Source: Triops longicaudatus
Taxonomy: Eukaryota; Arthropoda; Branchiopoda; Notostraca; Triopsidae
Direction of reading: 5' to 3'
Length of the DNA: 64,000 bases
Assembly (NCBI GenBank): GCA_022885665.1
Contig: JAGQDJ010000046.1
Span: 1-64,000 of the forward strand
The notes beneath the pieces are model-generated. The model was not told the origin of the DNA, made no database searches, and saw nothing but the letters and a program-made list of their open reading frames with translations. The position numbers were made by a program, and so were the translations under genes. Positions 25,551-37,439 of this stretch are shown one piece after another. The number at the start of each line of letters is the position of its first letter. The stretch's first letter is position 1.

Positions 25551-28500
25551 AGAGTTCCATGTGGAAACCTCGTGATATGGTTTCCTGGTAATGGGCATGT
25601 TTCAACTTGAGGCAGATACAGCTCAGACTTCAAACTTCACATTTTACTAAGTGGGTCCTACTACATCACAGGAGACAGTTCACTTTGGAGTTTCACCTGT
25701 TGGCCGTAAAATTTCTGGCTTTTTCCAACTCTTGCTCACAAGGAATGGAGAAGGGGGACCAGCTGCAATCGAAAAGAGCATAGCAAGTAGCACGTTCCGT
25801 AGTGGGAGTCGTAGCTCAGTTGAGTGGGCAGTCAGTAGCAGAAAGAAAAGGGGAAAAAAAGCTATTGACGGCTTACATTTTTACTAGGAATAAAAGAGTG
25901 GGCGGAAAAGTGTTTTTGCACGACCCATGGCTGTGCTTAAGTGCTAAAACCCATTACCAGCTATAACAGTCACTTTTAACGCCGTTCAAATCCCTAAGCC
26001 AATGACACACCATTTGGTTGTGAAAACTGCTCAAAAATGCACTTCTGTGCCAAATAATTCTTATACCCTTTACCCTCTCTACCTTGCCTGTCGACTCGGC
26101 AAGCAAGCTTCGGATTCACTGAAACATATGCTATATTGGCTTTCAGTCGGTAACCTCCATTCTTTTCTTTTTTTTTCTTTTTTTTTTTTTTTGTAGAAGG
26201 GAAAAATGACAGGCATGAGCAAAAACAAAGCAATAACATTGAAGTCCAGCCGGGAAAATCATAGAACAAACTTCACATCTTCAAACTCCACTACGTAGCC
26301 AAAAGTCAATAAGCTCAGTGCATTTCTGACAATAACAAAAAAATATTGAATTTCTTATAAAGTGTCACATTGCTGAAATAAATTGGCGTGGAAACCGTCA
26401 CCGTTTTCGTAGTGCGCGCATGCCAGCGAAACGGTAGTTGACATTCTAAAGGTAAATCGCGATCGAGTGCTGTATACACGATGGTTACCGCAATACACAT
26501 AAATAAACGTCTCGCTGAATTGCTTTATTGCTAGAAAAACTTGGACAAATATTAACATAAAATTTAGTTTATTGCCCGGCTTTTCTTATCGTAGATAATA
26601 AACGCGGCTTCTTTTCGGTTTAATTCCAAGCAAAGATGCCGCCTTGCGTGTAGTTGTGTATGTCAACTATTTTATTGACTTTTCAGCTTATTCAGAAGCC
26701 CAAGTCTAACTCCTGCGTCATGAAGGAATTAAAATAAAGAAATGGGGCCTCAACCTGTCATCGCAGCTATTAGCATGTCACGATTATCAGTCACTAAAGA
26801 CACCTGGATGCTGGGTCCCGTCCAAAACTTCGGCAGGGCTGTAATAAATATCTTTTGTACCCCTTTCGTCCCTCACACCCCTCCCAACAGAAAAAAAGGA
26901 ATCTGTACATATTTTCAAGCAGCCAACAGCATTGATTGCTTGTACTCTATTCTGCCTCTTCTAGGTATATAGAAAGCACGGAACTTAACAAATGATGTGA
27001 GGCGTGAAATGGCTCAACGAAATGTTATATTCCATCTCATCAGCGAAGTTCCTCTGTTCCATCACCATGATTTCGACCCTACTGCGAAATTCTGATATAG
27101 ACAAATCCCGGAAACGAACTGGCTACAGGGCTAGCTGAAAAGTGTCTATGTACTCGTTTTCTGTACTTGCAATTTTCTCACGAACACTGATAATGATAAA
27201 CGGACTATTTTACTTTTCGTTCGAGTTTATAGATATTCTGTCTGCAGCGTAAGGGGAAATAACACAATTAGGGAGTTAAGTGAGAGTTTTTGTAGACTAA
27301 GTTTGCTGATTTATTATTCCTTCTTCAGTTGCCGCAAGGTAAAATCGACACCGCAGGGGTGGTCGACTATCCTTTGAAGGATACGCGGACCCGAAAACCC
27401 CATCCCTCTTTATTCCGAAAGTCGAATCTAGCCTGCACCAATTTGAAGACGGGGTATTTGTGAGAGAAAATGTCATGCGGCACGCACTGTATGCTCCAGA
27501 AGACCAGACCTGAAGCCACTCAGCGTTCCGCGTCAAACATTAAACTTTCTAATTATTTTATTAAAAATGAGCGTGCTTCTACTGGAAAAAACGTAATCAT
27601 AGACGGGTTTTGACCATGTTGCATTACTTGCATTATGTTTCTCCCACTTCCCTTTCGGACAACCGACCAGAGTTGGCATATGGGGAAATAACAACCTACA
27701 GCAAGCAAACTGGAAAAATTGCCGGTGCTATTGCCGAACTCATTGTTCGTTTAATGATTGTCTTTTTTTAGGAGAAGGCGAGGAGTATGAAGTGAAAATT
27801 GCTCTAAAGAGGTGATAAGCCGAAATAAGATGTAGGCTAAGAGAACGACTCAAAGTCGACCTCCCTGGAGGGTGTGATGGTGGAAGAAGGCGGGAATTCA
27901 AGATAGACTATGACAGGATAATGATTATGTATCCTATTGCTTTGCTGTGGTCGCATTGTTCTTAAGGAAATCGGCACTAAGGAATCTGACTATGCTTTGA
28001 GTAGCTCCACTCGTGTGCAATAAAGACGTTGAAGGAAGGGTAAGATTTGCTGTCATTGCAGTATAAGTTAAGGCGAAAACTTGGACGTAATATTACAGAA
28101 AGGAAAGAGCAACTGGCGCACACAGGATAATTTATGAGTCTACAGGATTATAGAGAAGACATGAGATACGAAGTTAATGACTACATTTTTTTGTGTCCCA
28201 AATAAAACTCACACATCGGAATCAAGAGGACTTATAGGGAACATAAAGCTTGGCATAAATTTGAAGTCCAGGTAAGTGAGTTGCCCCAAGGATCGTTGCT
28301 GTCGCATTATACAAAACCTGTTTGAGTTCGGATAACTCGAAGCAGCATTTTTTAAGAAACTGTAAATTAGACTGCGTTTGAGCAGATGAATCTCAGCATC
28401 GTTTTGGTGACTTCATCTAGGTCGCACGTGTACTCGCTGGCCAAGGAACAAATAAGCAGAACGTAATGTATCCTTTGTATTAGACATCAGATACTCATCC

Positions 28501-29905
28501 ATTTGAATATCCATCAAAACGAACAAAAGAGGCAAAGCTAGGAACCGCCTTCTCCGCATTCATCGGAATTCGGCTGCAAGAAGCCTCAGCACAGTTGTCT
28601 CCTCTGGAGACATACTTTTTTTTTTATTATACTTTTGTTCTGTAAGCGAAATTCGCGGCAATCTTGAGTCTGCATTGCTTATACGAACTAACTTGCATGA
28701 CTAAACCGTAAATGAATTTGCGAAATGTCCTGTTGTCTGTTGCCTGTCATGTTCGCATTTGCACCACCGAAGATTACTAATGTTGATTCGAGGTGACGTT
28801 GCATTTGAGTTTATAGGTCTATAGAGCGTGAAAGGCTGTAAAGGATCGTGGACAGGTGAGATTTTATCTGCACATTTCCCAAGCCTTAAACTCTCATTCT
28901 TGACCGTTTTACTTCCCGACGACGGATTCTAGAGATCACGTGTATTTCTGTGATAAAAGTTGTTCCTTTTTGTTTGCTTAGTGCCAAATATTTTTTATTC
29001 AAAGCAGCAAGTTTGATAGAACTTAAAAAAGGTTGGTGTCAAGATTCATGCTAGAAGGCAGAAGGAACTCTTCAGTACTTGAAAAAATTACACGCGCGCT
29101 TACTTCTATGCCCCTGATTGAGAGGATAAAAGTCACGTACTTCACACTAGTGATTCAAGAAAGACTGGCGGGTGACAAAAAAATTCACGCCTTCAACATA
29201 CTTGATGTCTGAAATTTTATTGATTCATTGCCCATATATGACACGGGTGGGGAGTTGAGGGTTGGTGAAAAAGTAGAAGCGCGAAAGGAAGTCTACCGGA
29301 GATGCAAGAAGCTAGGCAGGAAAAACGTTTTATGAAGCGAAGATTAGAAAGAAATTTTAGGCCGCCGGCGGCAGCACATTTTGTCATTTATGGCATACAC
29401 CAAATTTCCTTAGTTAACAGTATATAACCAAAGAAAGAACACCTTGGAATGTAAATTGTTTGCCAAGCGCAGGATCTGGATTAAGAGGCAGAGAAAGCCA
29501 TCACAAAAATACAATAATAAAACATTAGACCATAGCCATAGAATAAAATCACAATGCTAGACCGTATAAGCTGAGCATCAGTTGGAAGCCCATTATATCA
29601 ACTGTAATGTAGAGATTGTTATCTCCAAATAGCAATTCCATAAATTAGGATAATAAAATTCACGATTTTTTTCCACACACTTTTTTTCGACCTGACATTC
29701 CGAGATAGCTATCCCATGAGAAAGATAGCATAAAGCAACCATTTTCTCTCTTCCGTAAACTTTTATTGGAGTTCGTAACAAACCATCACAGACCAGCAAT
29801 TCTACGCCTTTTATTATTATTATTTTTTTTATAGCCATGCCAAATACGAGGGTCTTGTCATATAAGAACATATACAAAATTCCTACGGAAAGCTACAGTT
29901 TAAGT

Positions 29906-29911
29906 TTTATT
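29906..29911 (-). terminator. Candidate polyadenylation signal of Wnt6
   Basis: On the minus strand AATAAA lies about 370 bp beyond the Wnt6 stop codon and is the first such hexamer I see. A further one is at 29762-29767. Confidence 0.4.
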
Positions 29912-30282
29912 CGAGGAAATATAGTTTCACAATTCATAAGGATGCATTTTTGCACGACACTATGAAACCAATGTACTGTACACAGTTTACGAAGTATCAC
30001 AAAATGTGAGGGTATGGTTGCTTCCGTGAGCACTCGCTTATTTTTGACATGTCAAATTCCGTGAATGCAGGTCTCCAATAAAAGCCACTTTCTCGTCAGC
30101 AATGCACAAGTAGAGCCAACCTTTGATGCCTTAACGGCACGAAATTAAATACCTTCAAGCTATGTGCCCAAAGATCACACGTTTATACGGAGGATACGTT
30201 GGGGATAAAGTCCTTATACGAAACCATGGGACTACAAAATCTGTGTGCTCGGCTTGAACATTTTTCAAAGCTACCCTGCATT

Positions 30283-30744
30283 TTAGCGACAGGTGCTGAC
30301 AAACGTCTTAACTACGCAAGTGTCACAAGTCACTTCACAGCACCACTTAAATCTGCACCGACAATTCACTCTACTTTTCACAATCTTGGTATCATATCCT
30401 CTTCCACAGCACAGCAATTCACAACCTTCAATTCCAGAAGATGTACTGTTACACGTCCGGCCAATGGTTCCTAATGATCCAGTGTTGGGATCTGGCAAAC
30501 AAAAATCAGGTGAGTCTTCTGAATAAATCAGATCTTCTCGACTTGGCGATTTAATAGAAGGCCCCTCGGGAATGACCGTCTTGCCATCATTACCAGGGAT
30601 CACTTTGGCAGCTCCATCAAAACGATCTTTCAAACGCTTTCCTACATCTCTAAATAACGGCATTTTCCGCCAACATGTGCGTAAGGTGCAGGATCCAGAG
30701 AGTCCGTGGCATTTGCACTCGGTCCGTAAGTAATTCTTTATAGC
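30283..30744 (-). CDS. Wnt6: Wnt6 terminal exon
   Basis: Residues 189-341, starting AIKNYLRTECKCHG after the acceptor GGATGGCAG on the minus strand and ending with TAA at 30283-30285. It contains the acylation loop, LRTCW, RTCNSTSSG, GCELLCCGRG and the terminal CRFKWCCEVTC knot. Confidence 0.96.
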   Translation of the reverse strand, partial: AIKNYLRTECKCHGLSGSCTLRTCWRKMPLFRDVGKRLKDRFDGAAKVIPGNDGKTVIPEGPSIKSPSREDLIYSEDSPDFCLPDPNTGSLGTIGRTCNSTSSGIEGCELLCCGRGYDTKIVKSRVNCRCRFKWCCEVTCDTCVVKTFVSTCR

Positions 30745-33700
30745 CTGCCATCCAGATAAAACACAGGCAAGGTTAATGTTCAAATCGCAACAAATGCCGT
30801 AACTGTTATGGTCTTCGTCATTTACAAAAAAAGCATAAATAAATAAAACAGAATAAAAAATTATTTAGGAATAAAAAGGTTGGAAAAATATAAAGTCTAT
30901 CTGAACACAAAAATAAAGCTATAGGCATATCAAATACAAGGGAGTCAATTGAGAACGCTGACGTCAATTCAGTTAGCAAGAAAGAAATTCAGCAAAAAAG
31001 CTCGAAATTTCAAAATAAGTAAAGATGCCGAATTACCAATCTCCCGGCTTCATTGTTGTGTAGCATGATCAGAGTCTTAAGATCGCTTCGTTTGCGGTAT
31101 CTAGCATCCATAAATTCGCGAGATTTTTTGTAGCCATGTTGAACGTTATCGGCGCACCCGCCCCACTGCCACTCACCGTCCGGCGACATTCCTGGAATGA
31201 GAAAGTGGGTAAAGTTTTCAAGCTTCACGAGAGTAACACGTTAAATATAACAAAATGAGTTCATAAGAGTTTTTGGGCTCCATACAGAAAGGAATGGCAC
31301 ATTAGCGTAACGAACTACTGCCCAGAAACTAGAATGTTACGAATAAAACCTTAAAAACCGTAGTGTTCTTTCAAGTAATAGAGGCCTTTTTCTAAAGGTT
31401 TGTCTCAACTTTTAAAAAAGGATCTTCTTGGTTCCAAACACGGTTTTATCGCACTCATAGGGAAGTTACAAAAAAGCAGTACCCCAAAAGAGTTTACCTG
31501 CAAAGTTTTGTTCACACTTCTATACGTTTACACTTCCACCCTAATACTGATAAACCGTACTACGAAAGTTTCAGTTATGACAAAGACTAGCTCCAGTATG
31601 TGTATATGCATTTTCCTGTTGCTACTAGCTACTTGTTCCTCCCTTATTTTTTTAATGAATTCTAATTCTGAACACTGATATATAAGTTCACTTATGAAAA
31701 GAGGGTCAAACATTATTGTGGCAAAACACAAAACCACTAGATCACTTATTAACCAGTTCCACTGACACTGTTCTAAAATTTTTTAAAAAAAGCTAAAACT
31801 TCTATTTCCTATCACGGCCAATATCGGGATTAGAATAATGGAGACCTGCAATCAACAAAGGTAAAATACATTTTATTTCAGTTCAGTTGAATTTCATTTG
31901 AGTCGAAAATAGGTAAAACTATGACCAATTGACTAGAACTGCTTTAGAAAAACGTTTAAAATAACTTCACAAATGGTTGTCAGGAAAAGTTTTTTGAAAT
32001 TCGCAATGATAAAGCACGAATTTAAACTGAGCTTGCCTAGGTGTTGTATGTGCTCACTTGCCCACTGCTTACCGGAATGGAATCTATATGAAATGGAATG
32101 AAATGCCGAAACTGCGAAGAATTACAATGTACAGTGCAGTACAGAGCTTCCCCTCTGGTAGAATTAACTCGTATAGAGGGCAAATAGCGTAGTTTCGCTT
32201 ATACCGAAAAATATTTAGGTTTGGTTGACACAAACATCAGACATTTTATTTGGCCTAAGGGAAAACTAGTAGTATAATGCGTTAGCGCGTGAAAAAATGG
32301 TAATGTTTCCAAACGTGATAAGTCAATGGTAGGAATATGAAAATCAATACAATACATCCAAATGAAACTCAATCCGTAATGGCAATTGAAAATGCGGAGC
32401 TCAGGTTTGACTTCAACCCAACTTGTCTCTAAGACTGAATGCTACCGCTTTTCCAATGACGCCATGACCCGACCTTGGGTTTCAAAATGACATCCGAGTG
32501 TATCTCGGCAAATCCTTACAAACTGTTTTGAAGCTATCGTGCCGATTACCTTTCCAGTAGCTAGTCCAAGTATGGACGAAAGAATAACAGCCTACGAGCA
32601 TCTAAGCGTTCAAGTTATTCAGCAAGCTCGAGAACATACTCCTTTATTGGAAGTCATTGCAGTACAGTTTTACTAACGAATTTTCCTATATACCGGGCCA
32701 TCGTTTTTTCCCAAACAATTCAATACACGGAGGTGCTGCAATATTGCTCGTTGCCATTACGGTTAATTACGGGATACTGTATTTTCTGTCTGTTTACTAT
32801 AAGCGATCTTTTCCTAGTACATACAAGAGATTTCCATTTTTAGTTAGTGGCGTTTCGTTAGCATTGTTGTGTGTCGAAAATTTTTCTATGTGTACTGTAC
32901 TTTGATGATCCAGTCTTAAGATTAAAGAAAAACCTTGCCCAAAAGTGCCCCAAACCCACCGAACGTCCCTGCTCCAACATAGCTTTTTTTCAAAACTTGG
33001 TTTCTATTAAAGAAACAATTCACTCCGGTCAGATTTTATCGTCAGCATATTAAGCAAAACCCGCTGGCCTGTTCAAATGAAAATACCTACAGCAGAGCAG
33101 TTACGCACTGGATTTCATAACACTATGGTCAGCTTGTCATGGGTTCCTCCTAACGATCTTTTTCCGGTGCGTTGCATCGCCAACGAATTGAAGGACGCTG
33201 GATCCGTTCTTCCATTGCCTATCTTTACGTGGATCACGTTGACGGGTTCTGACAGTTTTCATCAATAAACGGGCTAGGTGGCCCTTTCCTCTGTGTGTCC
33301 GTGCAATTTCACGTTACGAGCCTTTCCTTGTCAACTTACTATCAACCAAATTAATAACAAACGAAAAATCATCGCATGGGCTTAGAAAACCTTTTATCTC
33401 TCTTCCAAGCGGAATGCCATTGCATTCCGGCCCGCGAATTCCAAAGCTAAGTCTTGTTCAACTTTTGCTTTCCAAAAGTTCGATTCATATTTCATTCCCG
33501 AGTAGACTTTCAAAATAAAAAATATCAACGTCTCTGGCCGTGAGAACGACTTTTCCCGTGAGAATACTTTTGCCTACGACAATTTCGCCACGAAACATAT
33601 ATACCAATTAAGTCTGAAAACCTTACCATGAACAGTCTTGTCGCACGTGCATTGAAGCAACTGGCCCATGCTGCACGCTTGCGTAATGGCATACGTAACA

Positions 33701-36700
33701 CCGGCAGCTACAACGGCATGGAGAAAGCCCGTTTCGCGCGTATCTAGCATAACCAATAAAACCGAAATAATTATTAAACTGAAACCTTAGGATTACGAAT
33801 GCAAAAAGTTTACACTCAAGGCAGCAAAACGTTGTACTTTACACTCAGAAATTCCATTCTCCTTTGACTTTGAAGTTAGTTCATTAATCTAAAACCAGTA
33901 TGTTGCAGCATTTTTCTAGTTGTCTTGGAGAAAAATAGAAAACTATAGTTGTTCCATTCTGCTTGTACCCTACCACCGTCAAATCAAGATAAGTGTGGCG
34001 GCAACCCGCCACGCTCTCTATTAGGGGAAAAAATGTCCAAGCAAAGGCCAAGAAGTCATTACAAAGATAAACACATCTTAGGTGGGCACACAACCCAAAG
34101 CAGCATTCTCACTTCGTGGACCACTTTCGCCTTTTTTCTATCCTTCCTTCCGAAAATAAACTTCGCTCTTTGGCAGCACCAGAATCTTTAGCTTTTTTCT
34201 CCACTTTCAGTACCTTTTTAAGGAGTGTTAGGAAGATTGAGTCTATTTTCAGAAGACAACTTATAAAAAAGGTTTAAAGAAGTTGGCTAACGTTTACTGC
34301 GACGTCAGAGTCTTTCTTCTTAATTCACAGTGATGATAGTCCGGTACTTTTCGGAGGTTGGACAATGTATCACTCATAAGAAAGCATCATTGACGTCAAA
34401 CGACTCTGCGGATAGTTTTTTAACAGTCATGTCTTATAACCCCTCAAAGTCCGCTTTGAGTCGTAAAGGGAAACGCTCCAGAATCCTTAAAGGAAGTTCT
34501 GAAGCACATAGAAACAAAGTATTTGCATAAGAAGCTCAGGCCATAAAGTTGACGACAACCAAAATTCTTCTTTCGTTCGACTTAAAGAGGCTTCGTAGTG
34601 TTGAGAGGTAACCGGGGTTTTCTTGCAAAGGCGTTGATTGTGGTTTTACAGGTAAGTCTGCCTAACTCGCGGTGAAACAAAAGAGCCAGAAGGAAGTTTA
34701 AACAATACTTTAGGGAGATCTTGCGTGCATAGGAGTCATCGTCCATCGGCGCAGCCCGTCAAAACTACAGGAAAGGGCAAACTGCTAGCACATTTCCATA
34801 CCGGATAATTTGATTACCCTGTTGTACGTTATGCTGGTGAAGCTTTTTTTCTTAAAAAAAGAAAATAATAAAAAGCTTTTGAGCGAGTCATTTAGAAATG
34901 CTTGAACAGCCGTGTGATGCTAGCATCACATGCAGTAGTTGTATATAAGGATACGACTAAGCACCTATAATGACCCCCAAACAGGTAACTTACTAGAAAG
35001 AATCTCTTGAAACCCGTTTGTAAGAAGTTTCGTCATGTCCAACGGTTTACCTTAAAACACGTGCAAGGCGCTTAGCTGGGCTAATTCAATTAATTATACG
35101 CAGATCCCTTTAGTCTTTCCACTCACCCGACCTCGCGCAGTTTCTGCTCGGAGAAACGAAAATAGAGATGTAATGCGGTGCATTGGGTAATTACTACCTG
35201 AGGTGCACAAATGGTAGCGTTGGTGCAACGCTAACCGCTGAGCGCCGCAACCACCAGCCACATATTAGAATAATTTGGTAATGTGCAGAGCGTCAGCCAA
35301 ATAACCTGCCAGACCAGCGCAAACATAGCTAACTAAAGTAAATACGGCGAAAAGAAATCCGGATACCAAAAGCAAGATTAGGATAAAACAAAGAACACAG
35401 AGAAAGGAAGAAAGGAAGACACGGAAAATATAAAAACAAAAATGAAACACAAACCATCTTAAGCCTGCCCGTGTTAGCTGAATAGTTCCTGGAGTCTAAT
35501 AACGTGATCCATCATACTCATTATGATATACATTCTTTAGATTCCTTTCCCTGAGAGCAAAATTTCTTTTTCATATTGCTTTCCCATCTTTTCTAATTTC
35601 CGTAACATGCTCCTTTCATAAACAACCGTCTTTGAGGAAAACTTTCAAAGTAACAAAACCTATTCTAAACACTAATGAACTACATTAGAACACTATTTAC
35701 AGGTTACTCGTGATCTCTTCAACATTTTCAAGTCATCTACCTTTCAAGAGAACTTTTCGCAAACTTTTGCGAGCTGTGGTACAATTCCACCTTCTGTTTC
35801 GGAATTGATACTGGCAGTCCTTAACTCCCAGTTGGGCACCTTTGGCGATCTCTTGCAATAATTCGGGTTCTTTACGACAGATTTCTGCTTGGCGACCACG
35901 AATTCGGCGACTTTTTCTGCACAACCGTGTAGGATCCAACACAACGTTACTTCCCACAGCCCTAAAGTAAATAAAAAAAATGCTGCCATTAGCTGAGACA
36001 TGATGTTCATAAAATTTGAGGACTCTTGATAATAGCATCCAAAAAAACATCCAAAAAAGGGGGAACAGGACGACGAAATGCAGCTGGAGCACTTTAGTGC
36101 ACGGCACTCGGCAACAATTCGTAAAAAAAAGAAAGAAAATACGTTTTTATAAAATGTGCAAAATGGCAATAGAATAGCCAATGCCTTGTTTCTTACACCA
36201 ACTAGCTTACGGGACAATTATATGAATTGCATACATTTTGCTTCACGGGAAATAAAGTAAATACCAGTGGACAATGTGCGATGGAGGTAAGACAAGAACC
36301 TTGAAATGTAGCTAGATTAGTATTTATGACAGGTAATCCTGGATCATTAATCGATCAACTAAAAGTCAGGTGCACAAAATTTCTGACGAAGAAAGGTAAG
36401 CGGAAAATAAAAAAGCGCCGTTTCCTAATTACTTTTCTAACTACTTGACATGTCTAACATCCCTGAGCTCTCCAAGCGCTAACATCCTGCTAACTTCATT
36501 TACTGAACTGCATGTCAGTACGCCGCAGAACAACAGACGGAGCCAGACCAGCAGCCCAAGTTTCACTCTTTTGTCTGTACGGGCTGTCTCTGAGAGAGAG
36601 AGATCGAGTCCAGTTTATAAACGGTAAAACAAATAAGTCTCCAAGGCTTCAAATGTTGGCGCCACTGACATCGAATGTAAAAGCTTAGGTTGTGAGAAGC

Positions 36701-37439
36701 TGTGAACATCAAACGTGTTGGATTTCCGAAATGAAGAGCACATGAAACTTGACTTTTATGAGCCACTAGGCGAATTAGACTTTTAAAAGAGCTACTACTG
36801 CTTCAACACATGGAGAACACGCACCTTACCTCTTGCATTTGCACTCTCATCTTACTGCCTCTCGCTCTGTGTGAGTGCGTGTGTTCGCGCGAGTGTACAT
36901 GCGTGTAACGTGTTGTGTTCATAGATGAGCTGCCATCTTATAATATCCAAAACTTACTCCTACAATTTCCATTTCATGTAGCATGCCAATTTCATTTGCA
37001 CATACTGTGAGCAGTCAGACATAAGTATTATGAAAGTAAGGCATCTAATAATCAAATAATGACACTTCTCCAATTTTGCGTCGGAACCTTGATTTTCCTG
37101 TTAGGCTGGAGATCCCGTTTTTTGCCGGAACGGCACTCTCACAACACTATACGTCGAAAGTAAGCTATGAAAGTTCTCCAAAGCACACACATACAGTGTT
37201 TTATAAGTTAAAAAAAACGCACTCGTAATTTTTTGCGAATCTGATATTACCTAACAAAACAACGGCGCACGTCAGATGTCCGAACTTCCCTGCTTAAATC
37301 CTACACGCTCTCCTTCGCCTAATACTATGACACGGATCTAATTTTAAAGCCAAAATAATTAGACTTACCACCAATGTGCGCACAACACTTGGGCCAGAAT
37401 CCCAGACCAAACCAAAGCAAGAGACACAAATAAGCGCAT
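30283..37439 (-). CDS. Wnt6: Wnt6 secreted signalling ligand (5 coding exons), inverted within the cluster
   Basis: On the minus strand the CDS joins 37439-37369, 35961-35741, 33743-33627, 31191-31037 and 30744-30283: 341 residues, with GT-AG sites and phases 2, 1, 1, 0. A signal peptide (residues 1 to about 21) is followed by HWWAVGS and VLDPTRLCRK, characteristic of Wnt6. Further matches are FRNRRWNC, ACSMGQLLQC, EWQWGGCADN, HNNEAGRL, TECKCHGLSGSC with TLRTCW, DLIYSEDSPDFC and the C-terminal Cys-rich domain ending in Cys-Arg. The lipid-acylation loop is at residues 200-207. The product is a secreted Wnt ligand acting through Frizzled receptors. It is tail-to-tail with Wnt1 and head-to-head with Wnt10. 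All frames are intact. Confidence 0.96.
31037..31191 (-). CDS. Wnt6: Wnt6 exon 4
   Basis: Residues 137-188, containing EWQWGGCADN and HNNEAGRL. The acceptor TCATTCCAG precedes 31191 on the minus strand. The donor GTAATT begins at 31036 in phase 0. It is separated from exon 5 by a 292-bp intron, the shortest intron in the three Wnt genes. Confidence 0.95.
31192..33626 (-). other. Wnt6 intron 3
   Basis: A 2435-bp intron in phase 1 that splits the region between the CTCD segment and the WGGC segment. Wnt1 and Wnt10 here have no intron at this place, so it is an additional Wnt6 intron. No gene is recognised in it. Confidence 0.75.
33627..33743 (-). CDS. Wnt6: Wnt6 exon 3
   Basis: A 117-nt exon for residues 98-136: DTRETGFLHAV, then ACSMGQLLQCTCDK. 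The acceptor TTATGCTAG is upstream and the donor GTAAGG begins at 33626. The phase-1 junction with exon 2 restores an Asp codon (G|AT). Confidence 0.95.
33744..35740 (-). other. Wnt6 intron 2
   Basis: A 1997-bp intron. It contains an 18-bp perfect palindrome at 34913-34930 and no recognisable gene. Confidence 0.75.
34913..34930. repeat. 18-bp perfect palindrome
   Basis: TGTGATGCTAGCATCACA equals its own reverse complement over all 18 bases. It lies in Wnt6 intron 2. It could be a binding site for a dimeric transcription factor; no specific factor is claimed. Confidence 0.5.
35741..35961 (-). CDS. Wnt6: Wnt6 exon 2
   Basis: Residues 24-97, containing AVGSNVVLDPTRLCRK, RQAEICRKEPEL and CQYQFRNRRWNC, all typical of Wnt6. 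The acceptor TTTACTTTAG and the donor GTAGAT flank it. The first base completes a Trp codon begun in exon 1. Confidence 0.95.
35962..37368 (-). other. Wnt6 intron 1
   Basis: A 1407-bp intron with a GA microsatellite at about 36589-36603 and a GT-rich stretch near 36866-36920. No gene is recognised. Confidence 0.75.
37369..37439 (-). CDS. Wnt6: Wnt6 exon 1 (signal peptide microexon)
   Basis: A 71-nt exon with ATG at 37437-37439. It encodes MRLFVSLALVWSGILA, then a short stretch ending Ala-His-Trp and TG of a second Trp codon, followed by the strong donor GTAAGT at 37363-37368. Splicing to exon 2 gives HWWAVGSNVV, matching the WWAVGS motif that follows the signal peptide in Wnt6. Frame, signal-peptide character and motif restoration all agree. 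It is open for only 23 codons, so an ORF-length filter would miss it. Confidence 0.9.

Larger units (their letters stand above)
24872..30282. other. Convergent Wnt1/Wnt6 intergenic region
   Basis: This 5.4-kb stretch lies between the stop codons of two convergent genes and should hold both 3' UTRs. Candidate AATAAA signals are annotated separately. The T-rich run near 26165-26193 and the frame at 25994-26269 opposite it are low-complexity. No other gene is recognisable; the 94-codon minus frame at 29593-29877 has no domain. Confidence 0.65.

Noticed and set aside
25806..25835. tRNA-like sequence GTAGCTCAGTTGAGTGG
   Set aside because: It resembles a tRNA 5' half (A box), but no B box, anticodon stem or T arm follows, so no tRNA gene or SINE is claimed.
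35744..36217. 157-codon minus-strand frame across Wnt6 exon 2
   Set aside because: It is a shifted frame over the real exon and its intron; the Wnt6 frame is the supported one.
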